64,000 bases of DNA from Sphaerisporangium krabiense (GTDB lineage: Bacteria > Actinomycetota > Actinomycetes > Streptosporangiales > Streptosporangiaceae), in assembly GCF_014200435.1 (NCBI RefSeq), contig NZ_JACHBR010000002.1, positions 1,309,001 through 1,373,000 of the forward strand, in the 5' to 3' direction. Each line of letters opens with the position of its first letter. The stretch's first letter is position 1. Below the pieces are notes generated by a model. That model saw nothing but the letters and a program-made list of their open reading frames with translations, was not told the DNA's origin and searched no databases. Below are positions 32,565 to 41,150 of the stretch, piece after piece. A program made the position numbers and the translations under genes.

Positions 32565-33746
32565 CTACGGGGCGGCGGGGCGCAGGTCGGCGACATGGCG
32601 GATGAGGTCGCCGACATGGACGATGCCCATGCACCGGCCCACCTCGTCCACCACCACCAGGTCGTCGTACACGCGGGCGGAGTCCTTGCCCGCGACCTGC
32701 ATCGCCGCGATGGCGGGCGTGGTCTTGGGGACGATGCGCGGCGGGTCGGCCAGGCGGTGCGCGGGCTTCTTGGCGTGCAGCGCGTGCCCGTACGGGCCCG
32801 CGATCGACAGCAGGAAGCGGCCACGCTCCACGCTCGCCCGCGGACGCTGGTACTCGTCCACCAGGATCACGCTGGTGATCGAGGGTCCCGCGGCGAGCGC
32901 GTCGGCCACCTCCTCGGCCGTGACCTGCGTGCCGAACGTCACCGCGGGCATGAGGAACTCCTGCACGCGCGGGCCGAGGTCGATCGTGGACGGCTCGGGC
33001 TCGGCGGGCACCGGCAGCGGGACGTGCACGCGGCCGTGCGAGGGACGCCAGTCGATCGGGGCCAGCAGCGGGCCATGGGCCAGCCGGATGCCCCAGCGGC
33101 GCAGCATGGTGAGCTGGGCCTCCTCCCGCACCAGGGGCGCGAGCACGTGGATGCCCATGCCCCTGGCCATCTGGGCGACGGCGCGGGCGAGCGTGCCCCG
33201 CCGCGGGTCGCCGGGGATGCGGTCGACCAGCTCGGGGGAGAGCACGGCCGCGTACGGCGAGGCGTCCGCGACCAGGTCCAGGGGCATGTGGGAGGCGCCG
33301 AGGCCGCCGATGGCCACCAGGTAGCCGATCGTGCGCAGGCCCTCGATGCCCACCAGCAGGCCGCGCCGGTGCTCGGGCGGGAAGTCGCCGGAGACGACGA
33401 GGATCACCTCGCGCGGGCGCCGCCGGGTGGCGCGCATCGCCTCGTGGAGGGGCGCGAGGGCGGCCGAGCCGTCGATCACCGCGCCGGAGGGGACGGTGAG
33501 CACGAGCGGCAGCCGCGCCTCCTCACGCCCGGCGGCGTAGGCGGCGGCGACGGCGGGGGTGATGTCGCGCGAGTAGCCCGCGGGCGTGCCGCCCGCGGCG
33601 GCCTCGACGGCGATGACCCCGCCGGTGTCGAGGTCGACGATCGGCCGGAACATCGGGAGACCGCCCGGAGCCGGGTGGGCGGAGCGGGCCTCGGAGGGGG
33701 CCGCCAGGGGTGAAGCGGCCGAGGAGGTCGGACTGTGGACCGTCAC
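32565..33746 (-). CDS. Degenerate EAL-domain protein with C-terminal CBS-like region
   Basis: A 393-residue protein. Residues 32-230 follow the EAL phosphodiesterase fold (FRPIVDLDTGGVIAVEAAAG, RPREVILVVSGDF, RGMGIHVLAPLVREEAQL, GIRLAHGPLLAPI). The catalytic signature is not intact: the EAL/EVL motif reads EAAAG and the DDFGTG loop reads IGGLGAS. It therefore probably does not hydrolyse cyclic di-GMP and may bind it or act through contacts. Residues 250-393 resemble CBS-type regulatory domains (VDEVGRCMGIVHVGDLIRHV). GTG start with a weak AGGAC site. Common as single genes in actinomycetes. Confidence 0.8.
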   Translation of the reverse strand: MTVHSPTSSAASPLAAPSEARSAHPAPGGLPMFRPIVDLDTGGVIAVEAAAGGTPAGYSRDITPAVAAAYAAGREEARLPLVLTVPSGAVIDGSAALAPLHEAMRATRRRPREVILVVSGDFPPEHRRGLLVGIEGLRTIGYLVAIGGLGASHMPLDLVADASPYAAVLSPELVDRIPGDPRRGTLARAVAQMARGMGIHVLAPLVREEAQLTMLRRWGIRLAHGPLLAPIDWRPSHGRVHVPLPVPAEPEPSTIDLGPRVQEFLMPAVTFGTQVTAEEVADALAAGPSITSVILVDEYQRPRASVERGRFLLSIAGPYGHALHAKKPAHRLADPPRIVPKTTPAIAAMQVAGKDSARVYDDLVVVDEVGRCMGIVHVGDLIRHVADLRPAAP

Positions 33747-33963
33747 ATCGCGATTGTCCTGCGGTTTCAGCGGGATCTACCAGTCACAAGGGCGAATTCA
33801 CCCACTTTTCGTTGAGCGTTGGAAGGAAAGTACGTCTTTACAGGAAGTGCGGAACCGGGTAACGGCCCGTGGTCGTGCGGCGTCCGCCGCGGGCCCGGGC
33901 CCGCCGTCGCGCGATAGGGTGTGCCGTCGGCGCGGCGCGCGCCCGGGGCCGGGAGGGGGCATC

Positions 33964-34656
33964 GTGGCGTCACGTCCCGCGGCCGGCGGAGGGCGCTGGG
34001 TTCCGGTCGCGCCGGAGCGCATGGCCGGCTGGGCGCGCGGGTTCGCCGAGCGGCACGGCCCCGCCGAGGCCGTCGTCGCGGGCGCGGAGCGCGATGTGGT
34101 CGTGCTGCACGCCGCGGACGGCGCGGTGGCCGAGTGCCACGTCCCCTTCCCGCCGCTGACCTTTTCTCCGGGCTCCCCGGACTCCCCGGAGCAGGACCCG
34201 CTGGAGGCCCTGGTGGCGCACGCGGTCCGGCCGCGGCGCGTCGGAGTCCTGCTGGTGCGCCTGGGCGGGCACGCGGCCGGCGTCTTCGAGGGCGAGCGCC
34301 TGGTGGTCTCCAAAGTGGGTGCCCGGCAGGTCCACGGGCGCAGCGCGGCCGGGGGATGGTCGCAGCAGCGGTTCGCCCGGCGCAGGGAGAAGCAGGCCGG
34401 CGAGGCCGCGCGGGCGGCGGCCGAGGTCGCGCTGCGGGTGCTCGGCCCCCACGTGCCCGGCATGGAGGCGGTCGTGCTGGGCGGGGACCGGCGCGCGGTG
34501 GAGGCCGTGCGCGGGGACGCGAGGCTCGCCGGGGTCTTCGCGCTGGCGGGCGGCCCGTTCCTCGACGTGCCCGACCCCCGCCTGGCCGTGCTGCGTGAGG
34601 CTCCCGGGATGTTCCGCGCGGTGCGCGTCCGCGTCCTTGATCCGGGCGAGGGCTGA
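33964..34656 (+). CDS. acVLRF1-type (Vms1-like) peptidyl-tRNA hydrolase
   Basis: A 230-residue protein of the actinobacterial Vms1-like release factor family. The eRF1-like core has KVGARQVHGRSAAGGWSQQR, with a GxxQ catalytic loop (Gly131 to Gln134), followed by the basic helix FARRREKQAGEAARAAAEVA and AVVLGGDRRAVEAV. Relatives release nascent chains from stalled 50S-peptidyl-tRNA complexes during ribosome quality control. The GTG at 33964 has GGGAGGGGGC just upstream; the open frame extends far beyond it but with unrelated sequence. Convergent with the sensor kinase, with three bases between stops. Confidence 0.85.
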   Translation: MASRPAAGGGRWVPVAPERMAGWARGFAERHGPAEAVVAGAERDVVVLHAADGAVAECHVPFPPLTFSPGSPDSPEQDPLEALVAHAVRPRRVGVLLVRLGGHAAGVFEGERLVVSKVGARQVHGRSAAGGWSQQRFARRREKQAGEAARAAAEVALRVLGPHVPGMEAVVLGGDRRAVEAVRGDARLAGVFALAGGPFLDVPDPRLAVLREAPGMFRAVRVRVLDPGEG

Positions 34657-34659
34657 CCC

Positions 34660-35619
34660 TCAGGCCGCCAGCGGGATCATGAACACGAAGCACGCCCCGC
34701 CGCTCGGGGAGTCCTCCACGTGGACGCCGCCCTCGTGGGCCCGGGCGATCTCGTCCACGATCGCCAGGCCGAGACCGCTGCCCGCGCCGTCGCGCTCGGG
34801 GTAGGCGCCGAGCCGGGTGAAGCGCTCGAAGATCCGCTGCCGGTCGGGCTCGGGGACGCCGACGCCGTCGTCGGACACCGCGAGCACCGCGACGGCGCCG
34901 CGCCGGCCGACCTCGACGCCCACGTTCCCCCTGGCGTAGCGCTGAGCGTTGTCCAGCAGGTTGGCGAGCACGCGGGAGATCTCGGCGGGCACGGCCTCCA
35001 CGGTCACGTGCGAGGCGATGTCCAGGGAGACCTGGCAGTGGTCGGCCCGGTCCTTCAGCTCCCGGTGGACGCGCTCGCCGAGGTCGAACCGCTCCCGGTG
35101 CCCGGCGCGCCGCACCCGCGTCCGGGCCAGCAGCAGCAGGTCGGCCACCATGGCCTCCAGGCGGTCGGCGCACGGCAGCAGGCGGGCCGCCAGCGTGGGG
35201 ACGTCGGTCTCGTCCGGGTGGGAGATCGCGTCCTCCAGCTCCGTCCGCAGCGCCGTGATGGGGCGGCGCAGCTCGTGGGCGACGTCGCCGGCGAAGCCGC
35301 GTTCGCGTTCGAGGTGGTCCAGCGTGACGCCGAGCGCCTCCAGGAGGCCGGCGATCTCGGCGGGGTCGTCGCCGTCCGGCGCCAGGCGCCGGGCGTGCCC
35401 TTCATTGATGGAGGTCAGGGCGGCGGTGACGGCGGCGACCCGCCGGAGCGGCCGCCTGCGGGCCGCCCGGCCCGCCAGCGCGGCCACCGCGGCGAGGGCG
35501 GCCGCCGGTCCCATGTGGTGGGCGAGGCTCCGCGGGATCCCGCCGGCGTGGCCGTCCGCGCCCGGCCTGGGATGTCCGCCTGCGTGGCGTGACGGCGAGC
35601 GTGTGTGCCCGATGCCCAC
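34660..35619 (-). CDS. Orphan histidine kinase, short N-terminus
   Basis: A 319-residue kinase. It has one hydrophobic segment (residues 36-50, AAALAAVAALAG), a HAMP-like linker, a HisKA dimerisation helix with the phosphoacceptor in FAGDVAHELRRPITALRTE, and an ATPase domain with LANLLDNAQRYA, VSDDGVGVPEPD and GSGLGLAIVDEIARAHEG. The usual first membrane segment and extracellular sensor are absent. The GTG start has a strong GGGGAGG site, so the short form is real rather than mis-called. No response regulator lies next to it. Confidence 0.88.
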   Translation of the reverse strand: MGIGHTRSPSRHAGGHPRPGADGHAGGIPRSLAHHMGPAAALAAVAALAGRAARRRPLRRVAAVTAALTSINEGHARRLAPDGDDPAEIAGLLEALGVTLDHLERERGFAGDVAHELRRPITALRTELEDAISHPDETDVPTLAARLLPCADRLEAMVADLLLLARTRVRRAGHRERFDLGERVHRELKDRADHCQVSLDIASHVTVEAVPAEISRVLANLLDNAQRYARGNVGVEVGRRGAVAVLAVSDDGVGVPEPDRQRIFERFTRLGAYPERDGAGSGLGLAIVDEIARAHEGGVHVEDSPSGGACFVFMIPLAA

Positions 35620-36065
35620 GAGTGCCTCCCCTGCGAACGCTCCCGGCGCCCGTGTCCCCGGCCGGGCCCGCCGGAGCGACCTCCGGCCCGGCGCCGGCCG
35701 GGTCGGCGAGGGCGCCCGCCCGCGCCGCGAACCCGTGGCGCCTCTCAGACAACTGTACGTCGCGATGGTTCTGACCTGCGAGGACGCCCGTCCGGAGGTC
35801 GCCGGTCCCCGCCGCGCGCGCCGGCCGCCGCGGGGACGGGGTGACGTGGCGCGCGAACCGCCTGGGGCGGGGTTCGCCCTCGTGGCGCGGCCGGTACGGG
35901 CTCTCGCGGGGACGCTGGCCGTACACTAGGCGTATGCGCACTCCCGATTGATCGGCGCACTCACGGAGGCGGGCCGTCCCGCGCGGCCGTCCCGCGCCCC
36001 CCGTCACCTTCCGACAGCACGTTCCTCGCCCGAAAGTTCCCCCGTTCTGGGAGTGTTCCCTCATC
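35620..36065. other. Gene-free divergent region
   Basis: This 446-base GC-rich stretch lies between the divergent histidine kinase and ABC-F genes. I see no credible gene. Features of possible use are TACACT at 35922-35927, a likely -10 for the ABC-F direction, and GGGAG at 36049 as its ribosome site. A five-codon frame (MRTPD) near 35935 is too short to interpret. Confidence 0.5.
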
Positions 36066-37664
36066 ATGATCATCGCCTCCGACATCGAACTGCGCGCCGG
36101 TTCCCGCCTGCTCATCGAAGGGGCGTCCTTCCGCGTCAACCCGGGCGACCGCATCGGCCTGGTCGGCCGCAACGGCGCGGGCAAGACCACGCTGTGCAAG
36201 GTGCTCGCCGGGGAGGGCCTGCCCGCCGCGGGCACGGTGACCACCAGCGGAAGCGTCGGCTACCTTCCCCAGGACCCGCGCACCGGCGACCTGCACGTGC
36301 TCGCCTCCGACCGCATCCTGTCGGCCCGCGGCCTGGACGAGGTGCTGCGCGAGCTGCGCGAGGCCGAGGGCGGCATGGCCTCGGCCGACGATCGCGTCCG
36401 CGACCGCGCGGTGCGCGCGTACGGCCGCCTGGAGGACCGGCTGCACGTGCTCGGCGGGTACGCCGCCGAGGCCGAGGCCGCCTCGATCGCCTCCAGCCTC
36501 GGGCTGCCCGACCGGGTGCTCAAGCAGCCCCTGGAGACGCTGTCCGGCGGCCAGCGCCGCCGGGTCGAGCTGGCCCGCATCCTGTTCAGCGGAGCGGAGA
36601 CTCTCCTGCTTGACGAGCCGACAAACCACCTCGATGCAGACTCAATCGGGTGGCTTCGTGATTTTTTACGATCCCACCAGGGCGGCTTGATCATTATTAG
36701 CCACGATGTCGGGCTACTTGAAGCGACGGTCAACCGCGTCCTGCACCTCGACGCCAACCGCGGCGTCGTCGACACCTACAACGTCGGCTGGACCGCCTAT
36801 CTCGCCCAGCGCGAGACCGACGAGCGCCGCAGGAAGCGCGAGCGCGCCAACGCCGAACGCCAGGCCTCGCAGCTCCTCGCGCAGGCCGACCGCATGCGCG
36901 CCAAGGCCACCAAGGCCAGGGCCGCGCAGGACATGGAGCGGCGGGCCCGGCGCCTGCTCTCGGGTGTGGAGGAGGAGCGCCGCAGCGACAAGGTGGCCAA
37001 GCTCCGCTTCCCCGACCCCGCCCCCTGCGGGCGCACCCCGCTGACGGCGACGGGCCTGTCGAAGTCCTACGGCTCGCTGGAGGTCTTCACCGACGTGGAC
37101 GCCGCCGTCGACCGGGGCAGCAGGGTCGTGGTGCTCGGCCTCAACGGCGCGGGCAAGACCACCCTGCTGCGCATGCTCGGCGGCCTGGAGAAGCCCGACA
37201 GCGGCGAGGTCCGCCCCGGCCACGGCCTCAAGCTGGGCTACTACGCCCAGGAGCACGAGACCCTGGACGGCGGGCGCAGCGTGCTGGAGAACATGCGCTC
37301 GGCGGGCCCCGACGTGCCGGACGTGGCCCTGCGCAAGGTGCTCGGCTCGTTCCTGTTCAGCGGCGAGGACGCCGACAAGCCCGCCTCCGTGCTCTCCGGA
37401 GGGGAGAAGACCCGCCTGGCCCTGGCCACGCTGGTGCTGTCCAGCGCCAACGTCCTGCTGCTGGACGAACCCACGAACAACCTGGACCCGGTCAGCCGCG
37501 ACCAAGTACTTTCGGCGTTGAGGTCCTATTCTGGGGCAATTGTCCTCGTTACGCATGATGAGGGCGCCGTGGAGGCCCTGCAACCAGATAGGGTGATCTT
37601 GCTACCGGACGGAGTGGAAGACGCGTGGAGCGATGAATTTTCCGATCTTGTGGCACTTGCCTGA
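36066..37664 (+). CDS. ABC-F ATPase (ribosome-associated type)
   Basis: A 532-residue soluble protein with two ABC domains and no membrane segments. Domain 1 has GRNGAGKTT, LSGGQRRRVELARIL, LLLDEPTNHLD; the linker of about residues 240-320 is charged and helical (ERRRKRERANAERQ); domain 2 has GLNGAGKTT, LSGGEKTRLALATLV, LLLDEPTNNLD. ABC-F proteins act at the ribosomal E site in translation or antibiotic resistance. Two patches, 36598-36725 and 37505-37664, use many A/T-ending codons, including TTA at codon 201, unlike the rest of the gene. Both follow the Walker B motif of their domain. A 71-residue HTH gene follows. Confidence 0.92.
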   Translation: MIIASDIELRAGSRLLIEGASFRVNPGDRIGLVGRNGAGKTTLCKVLAGEGLPAAGTVTTSGSVGYLPQDPRTGDLHVLASDRILSARGLDEVLRELREAEGGMASADDRVRDRAVRAYGRLEDRLHVLGGYAAEAEAASIASSLGLPDRVLKQPLETLSGGQRRRVELARILFSGAETLLLDEPTNHLDADSIGWLRDFLRSHQGGLIIISHDVGLLEATVNRVLHLDANRGVVDTYNVGWTAYLAQRETDERRRKRERANAERQASQLLAQADRMRAKATKARAAQDMERRARRLLSGVEEERRSDKVAKLRFPDPAPCGRTPLTATGLSKSYGSLEVFTDVDAAVDRGSRVVVLGLNGAGKTTLLRMLGGLEKPDSGEVRPGHGLKLGYYAQEHETLDGGRSVLENMRSAGPDVPDVALRKVLGSFLFSGEDADKPASVLSGGEKTRLALATLVLSSANVLLLDEPTNNLDPVSRDQVLSALRSYSGAIVLVTHDEGAVEALQPDRVILLPDGVEDAWSDEFSDLVALA

Positions 37665-37778
37665 TCTTAATTTGAGCGGGTACGGATCTTTTCCCGTGGA
37701 GTAGGTAGCCGATCCGGCAGAAATGACTGATCATGGCGTGAGTAACGCTGCGGAAGTCTGGCACTACAGGAGGTACTC

Positions 37779-37994
37779 GTGGCCGAGACTCTGAAGAAGG
37801 GCACCCGGGTGACCGGAGCCGACCGTGAAAAACTGGCCGCCGATCTCAAGAAGCGCTACGCCGCGGGTGAGAGCATCCGCGCGCTGGCCGCTTCCACCGG
37901 CAGGTCGTACGGGTTCATCCACCGCATCCTCAGCGAGTCGGGCGTGACTCTGCGCGGGCGCGGCGGGGCGACCCGGGGTAAGTCGAAGCGCTAG
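37779..37994 (+). CDS. Small conserved helix-turn-helix protein
   Basis: A 71-residue basic protein. Residues 22-55 form a helix-turn-helix (YAAGESIRALAASTGRSYGF, then IHRILSESG), and the tail LRGRGGATRGKSKR is strongly basic. Near-identical small proteins are widespread in actinomycetes; their role is unknown, but DNA binding is likely. The GTG start has AGGAGG directly upstream. The 114-base gap after the ABC-F gene is AT-richer than its surroundings and may carry its own promoter. Confidence 0.85.
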   Translation: MAETLKKGTRVTGADREKLAADLKKRYAAGESIRALAASTGRSYGFIHRILSESGVTLRGRGGATRGKSKR

Positions 37995-38124
37995 ACGCGG
38001 CCGCCTCGAACGCGCGACCGCACCGCTCGGAGGTTCGGCCGGCGGCCGTTCCCGACACACCGATAGAATCTCATTCTGGAGACTCGGGCGTGCCGGGACC
38101 GCGACTGCACGAACGGAGCGAGCG

Positions 38125-39120
38125 ATGCCGGAAGCGACGGTTGGGGGGAGTGCGGCGAAGATCTCGGCGGACGAGGGCGCCGGACCGGGCACGAGAGGAA
38201 CGCGGACGCGTTCCGCGGGGGTGCGCGGCGAGGCTGACAGGGCCCTCGGCAGCGAGGAGCTCGCGGAGATCGGCATGCGCTTCGAGGTGGACGGCGAGAT
38301 CGCGACGATCACGCTGGACCGGCCGGACAAGCGGAACGCACAGACGTTCGCTACCTGGTCGGCCCTGGCCCGGATCGGCAACACGTTGCCCGGGCAGGTG
38401 CGCGTCGTCGTGGTCAGAGGCGAGGGGCCGTCCTTCTCAGCGGGCATAGACCTGCGAATGTTCACTCCGGAGGGCGTACCGGGGCAGGGCTCGTTCGCGT
38501 CCGTGGCCGCGCTCGACGCCGATGTGTCCGGCGAGCGGATCAGGCAGGCCCAGCAGGGGTTCCTGTGGCTGAGACGTCCGGACATCGTGTCGATCGCGGT
38601 GGTTCAGGGGTACGCGATCGGGGCCGGATTCCAACTGGCCCTGTCCTGCGACCTGCGGATACTCGGGGAAGACGCCAAATTCTGCATGAAGGAGCCCGCG
38701 CTCGGGCTCGTCCCGGACCTGACCGGCACCAAGCCGCTGGTCGAGCTCGTCGGCGTGTCCAAGGCCCTGGAGATCTGCCTGACGGCCCGCGTGGTGGAGG
38801 CCGGAGAGGCGCTGAGGATCGGGCTCGCCGAGCAGGTGGTTCCCGTGGCCGAGCTGGAGGCGGCCACCGCGAGGCTCGCGTCCGCCCTCCTGACGACCGA
38901 CAGGGCGGCCGCGGCGGCGACCAAGCGGCTGCTGCGCGGCGCGCAGGGGCGCTCGCTGGAGGACCAGAGCGCGGCGGAGCGCGCGGAGCAGGTGATGCGC
39001 ATCCAGACCATGTTCGGTGCTCACGGCGCCGCGGGCAATGACGAGCGCACGAAGAGCATGCGAAACGTGCGGGACCACCCGGAGAACGACCCCGGCGGCC
39101 GGGCGCCGTCCGCGGGGTGA
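38125..39120 (+). CDS. Enoyl-CoA hydratase/isomerase-family protein
   Basis: A 331-residue crotonase-fold protein. The oxyanion-hole segments are FSAGIDLRMFTPE and GYAIGAGFQLALSCDLRI, and KEPALGLVPDLTGTKPL holds the glutamate position of hydratases. The first 50 residues are not part of the fold. ATG 38125 follows TAGAAT (38062-38067), a good -10, and CGGAG; ATG 38275 has GGAG six bases upstream and would give a normal-length 281-residue protein, so the start is uncertain. The reaction is probably hydration or isomerisation of a 2-enoyl-CoA. It stands alone between the HTH gene and the ABC exporter. Confidence 0.87.
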   Translation: MPEATVGGSAAKISADEGAGPGTRGTRTRSAGVRGEADRALGSEELAEIGMRFEVDGEIATITLDRPDKRNAQTFATWSALARIGNTLPGQVRVVVVRGEGPSFSAGIDLRMFTPEGVPGQGSFASVAALDADVSGERIRQAQQGFLWLRRPDIVSIAVVQGYAIGAGFQLALSCDLRILGEDAKFCMKEPALGLVPDLTGTKPLVELVGVSKALEICLTARVVEAGEALRIGLAEQVVPVAELEAATARLASALLTTDRAAAAATKRLLRGAQGRSLEDQSAAERAEQVMRIQTMFGAHGAAGNDERTKSMRNVRDHPENDPGGRAPSAG

Positions 39121-39237
39121 TCGTTCGCCCTGAGCTGATCGGGGAATGCCGCGTCCGGCCGGCGCGCTGCGCCCGAAGAAGATGACGGGCATCCCGGGCT
39201 CATAAGACACGGGGAGAAGATTCGGCGAAGGGCGACG

Positions 39238-41124
39238 ATGTCGATGCTGGGCGGGGGAATGGGCGGCGGATACGGCCCCCAGGTGATGCGGTCCCTGCGG
39301 CGGGACAGCTCCGTGACCAAGGAGCGGCTGACCCCGGGCACCGTCCCGCGCATCGCCCGCTACGCCAGGCCCTACCGATGGCACATCGCCGCGTTCCTCG
39401 CGCTGGTCGTCCTGGACGCGGCCATCGTGATCGCCAACCCCCTGCTGCTGAAGGCGATCATCGACCACGGCATCCTCCCGCGCCGCACCGACGTCGTGAT
39501 CAACCTGTCCCTCGTGATCGCGGGCCTGGCCGTGGTGGACGCGGGGTTCGGGCTCGCGCAGCGGTGGTTCTCCTCGCGCATCGGCGAGGGGCTGATCTAC
39601 GACCTGCGCACCGAGGTCTTCGACCACGTGCAGCGCATGCCGGTCGCCTTCTTCATGCGCGCCCAGACCGGCGCGCTGGTCTCCCGGCTGAACAGCGACG
39701 TCATCGGCGCGCAGCGCGCGCTGACCAGCACCCTGTCGGCCGTGGTGTCCAACGTGGTGAGCCTGATCATGGTGCTCGGCGCGATGCTGCTGCTGTCGTG
39801 GCAGGTGACGCTGGTCGCGCTGGTGCTGCTGCCGATCTTCATCCTGCCCGCCCGCTGGGTCGGCCGGCGCATGTCCGGCCTCACGCGTGAGCAGATGCAG
39901 CTCGACGCCGAGATGAGCTCGGTGATGACCGAGCGCTTCAACGTGGCCGGCGCCATGGTCGCCAAGCTCTACGGCCGCCCCGACGACGAGGCGCGCCACT
40001 TCGGCGAGCGCGCCGGGCGGGTGCGCGACGTCGGCATCACCGTCGGCATGTACGGCACGGTCTTCCGCGTCGCGCTCGGCCTGGTCGCCGCGCTGGCCAC
40101 CGCCCTGGTGTACGGCGTGGGCGGCGTGCTGGTCGTCGACGGCGCCTTCGCCATCGGCACGCTGGTCGCGCTGGCCGCCATGCTCATGCGCCTGTACGGG
40201 CCGCTGACCAGCCTGTCCAACGTGCACGTGGACGTGATGACCGCGCTGGTCAGCTTCGACCGGGTCTTCGAGGTGCTGGACCTGAAGCCCATGGTGGCCG
40301 AGCGCCCGGACGCCAGGCCCCTGCCGGGCGGGCCGGTCACGATCGAGTTCGACGACGTGAGCTTCCAGTACCCCTCGGCCGAGGAGGTCTCCCTGGCCTC
40401 GCTGGAGTCGGTGGCCCGCCCCGACACCGGGCCCGGCCAGGAGGTCCTGAAGGGGGTCGACTTCACCGCCGGCCCCGGGCGGCTGGTCGCGCTGGTCGGC
40501 CACTCCGGCGCGGGCAAGACCACGATCACCTCGCTGGTCTCCCGGCTGTACGACGTCACCGGCGGCACGGTGCGGATCAACGGCGTGGACGTGCGCGACG
40601 CGACGCTGGCCTCCCTGCGCGACACCATCGGCGTCGTGACGCAGGACGCCCACCTGTTCCACGACACCATGGGCGCCAACCTGCGGTACGCGCGGCCGGA
40701 CGCGAGCGACGAGGAGATCTGGGAGGCGCTGCGGGCCGCCCAGATCGCCGACCTGGTCGAGGCGCTGCCCGAGGGCCTGGACACCGTGGTCGGCGACCGC
40801 GGCTACCGGCTGTCCGGCGGCGAGAAGCAGCGGGTGGCGCTGGCCCGGCTCCTGCTCAAGGCCCCGCGGGTGGTCGTGCTCGACGAGGCGACCGCGCACC
40901 TGGACTCGGAGTCGGAGGCGGCGGTGCAGCGGGCCCTGAAGACCGCGCTGTCCGGCCGGACGTCCCTGGTGATCGCGCACCGCCTGTCCACGATCCGCGA
41001 GGCCGACATGATCCTGGTCGTCCAGGACGGCCGGATCGCCGAGCGCGGCCGGCACGACGACCTGCTCGCCCGGGGCGGCGCCTACGCCGAGCTGTACCGC
41101 ACCCAGTTCGAGCACCAGCGGTGA
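39238..41124 (+). CDS. ABC exporter half-transporter, fused membrane and ATPase domains
   Basis: A 628-residue type IV ABC exporter. Residues 40-330 hold six membrane helices in the MsbA/LmrA style (YRWHIAAFLALVVLDAAIVI onwards). The ATPase domain, about 355-628, has Walker A GHSGAGKTT, the Q-loop VVTQDAHLF, signature LSGGEKQRVALARLL, Walker B VVVLDEATAHLD and the switch HRLSTIREAD. It should dimerise and export a lipid or drug. A Gly/Met-rich N-terminal 17 residues precedes a charged segment. GAAGGG lies before the ATG. Both its stop and that of the convergent sulfotransferase lie in a hairpin (41121-41150). Confidence 0.93.
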   Translation: MSMLGGGMGGGYGPQVMRSLRRDSSVTKERLTPGTVPRIARYARPYRWHIAAFLALVVLDAAIVIANPLLLKAIIDHGILPRRTDVVINLSLVIAGLAVVDAGFGLAQRWFSSRIGEGLIYDLRTEVFDHVQRMPVAFFMRAQTGALVSRLNSDVIGAQRALTSTLSAVVSNVVSLIMVLGAMLLLSWQVTLVALVLLPIFILPARWVGRRMSGLTREQMQLDAEMSSVMTERFNVAGAMVAKLYGRPDDEARHFGERAGRVRDVGITVGMYGTVFRVALGLVAALATALVYGVGGVLVVDGAFAIGTLVALAAMLMRLYGPLTSLSNVHVDVMTALVSFDRVFEVLDLKPMVAERPDARPLPGGPVTIEFDDVSFQYPSAEEVSLASLESVARPDTGPGQEVLKGVDFTAGPGRLVALVGHSGAGKTTITSLVSRLYDVTGGTVRINGVDVRDATLASLRDTIGVVTQDAHLFHDTMGANLRYARPDASDEEIWEALRAAQIADLVEALPEGLDTVVGDRGYRLSGGEKQRVALARLLLKAPRVVVLDEATAHLDSESEAAVQRALKTALSGRTSLVIAHRLSTIREADMILVVQDGRIAERGRHDDLLARGGAYAELYRTQFEHQR

Positions 41125-41150
41125 GGCGCGCGGCCCCCCGGCCGCCTCAC
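41121..41150. terminator. Hairpin containing both convergent stop codons
   Basis: GTGAGGCG (41121-41128) pairs with CGCCTCAC (41143-41150). The left arm contains the TGA of the ABC exporter and the right arm the TCA that is the minus-strand stop of the sulfotransferase. The 22-base gap between the genes is thus the loop of a shared terminator-like structure. Confidence 0.6.

Noticed and set aside
33586-33963. Upstream extension of the acVLRF1 frame
   Set aside because: It is antisense to the EAL-protein N-terminus, and the GTG at 33964 has a good ribosome site and begins the family similarity.
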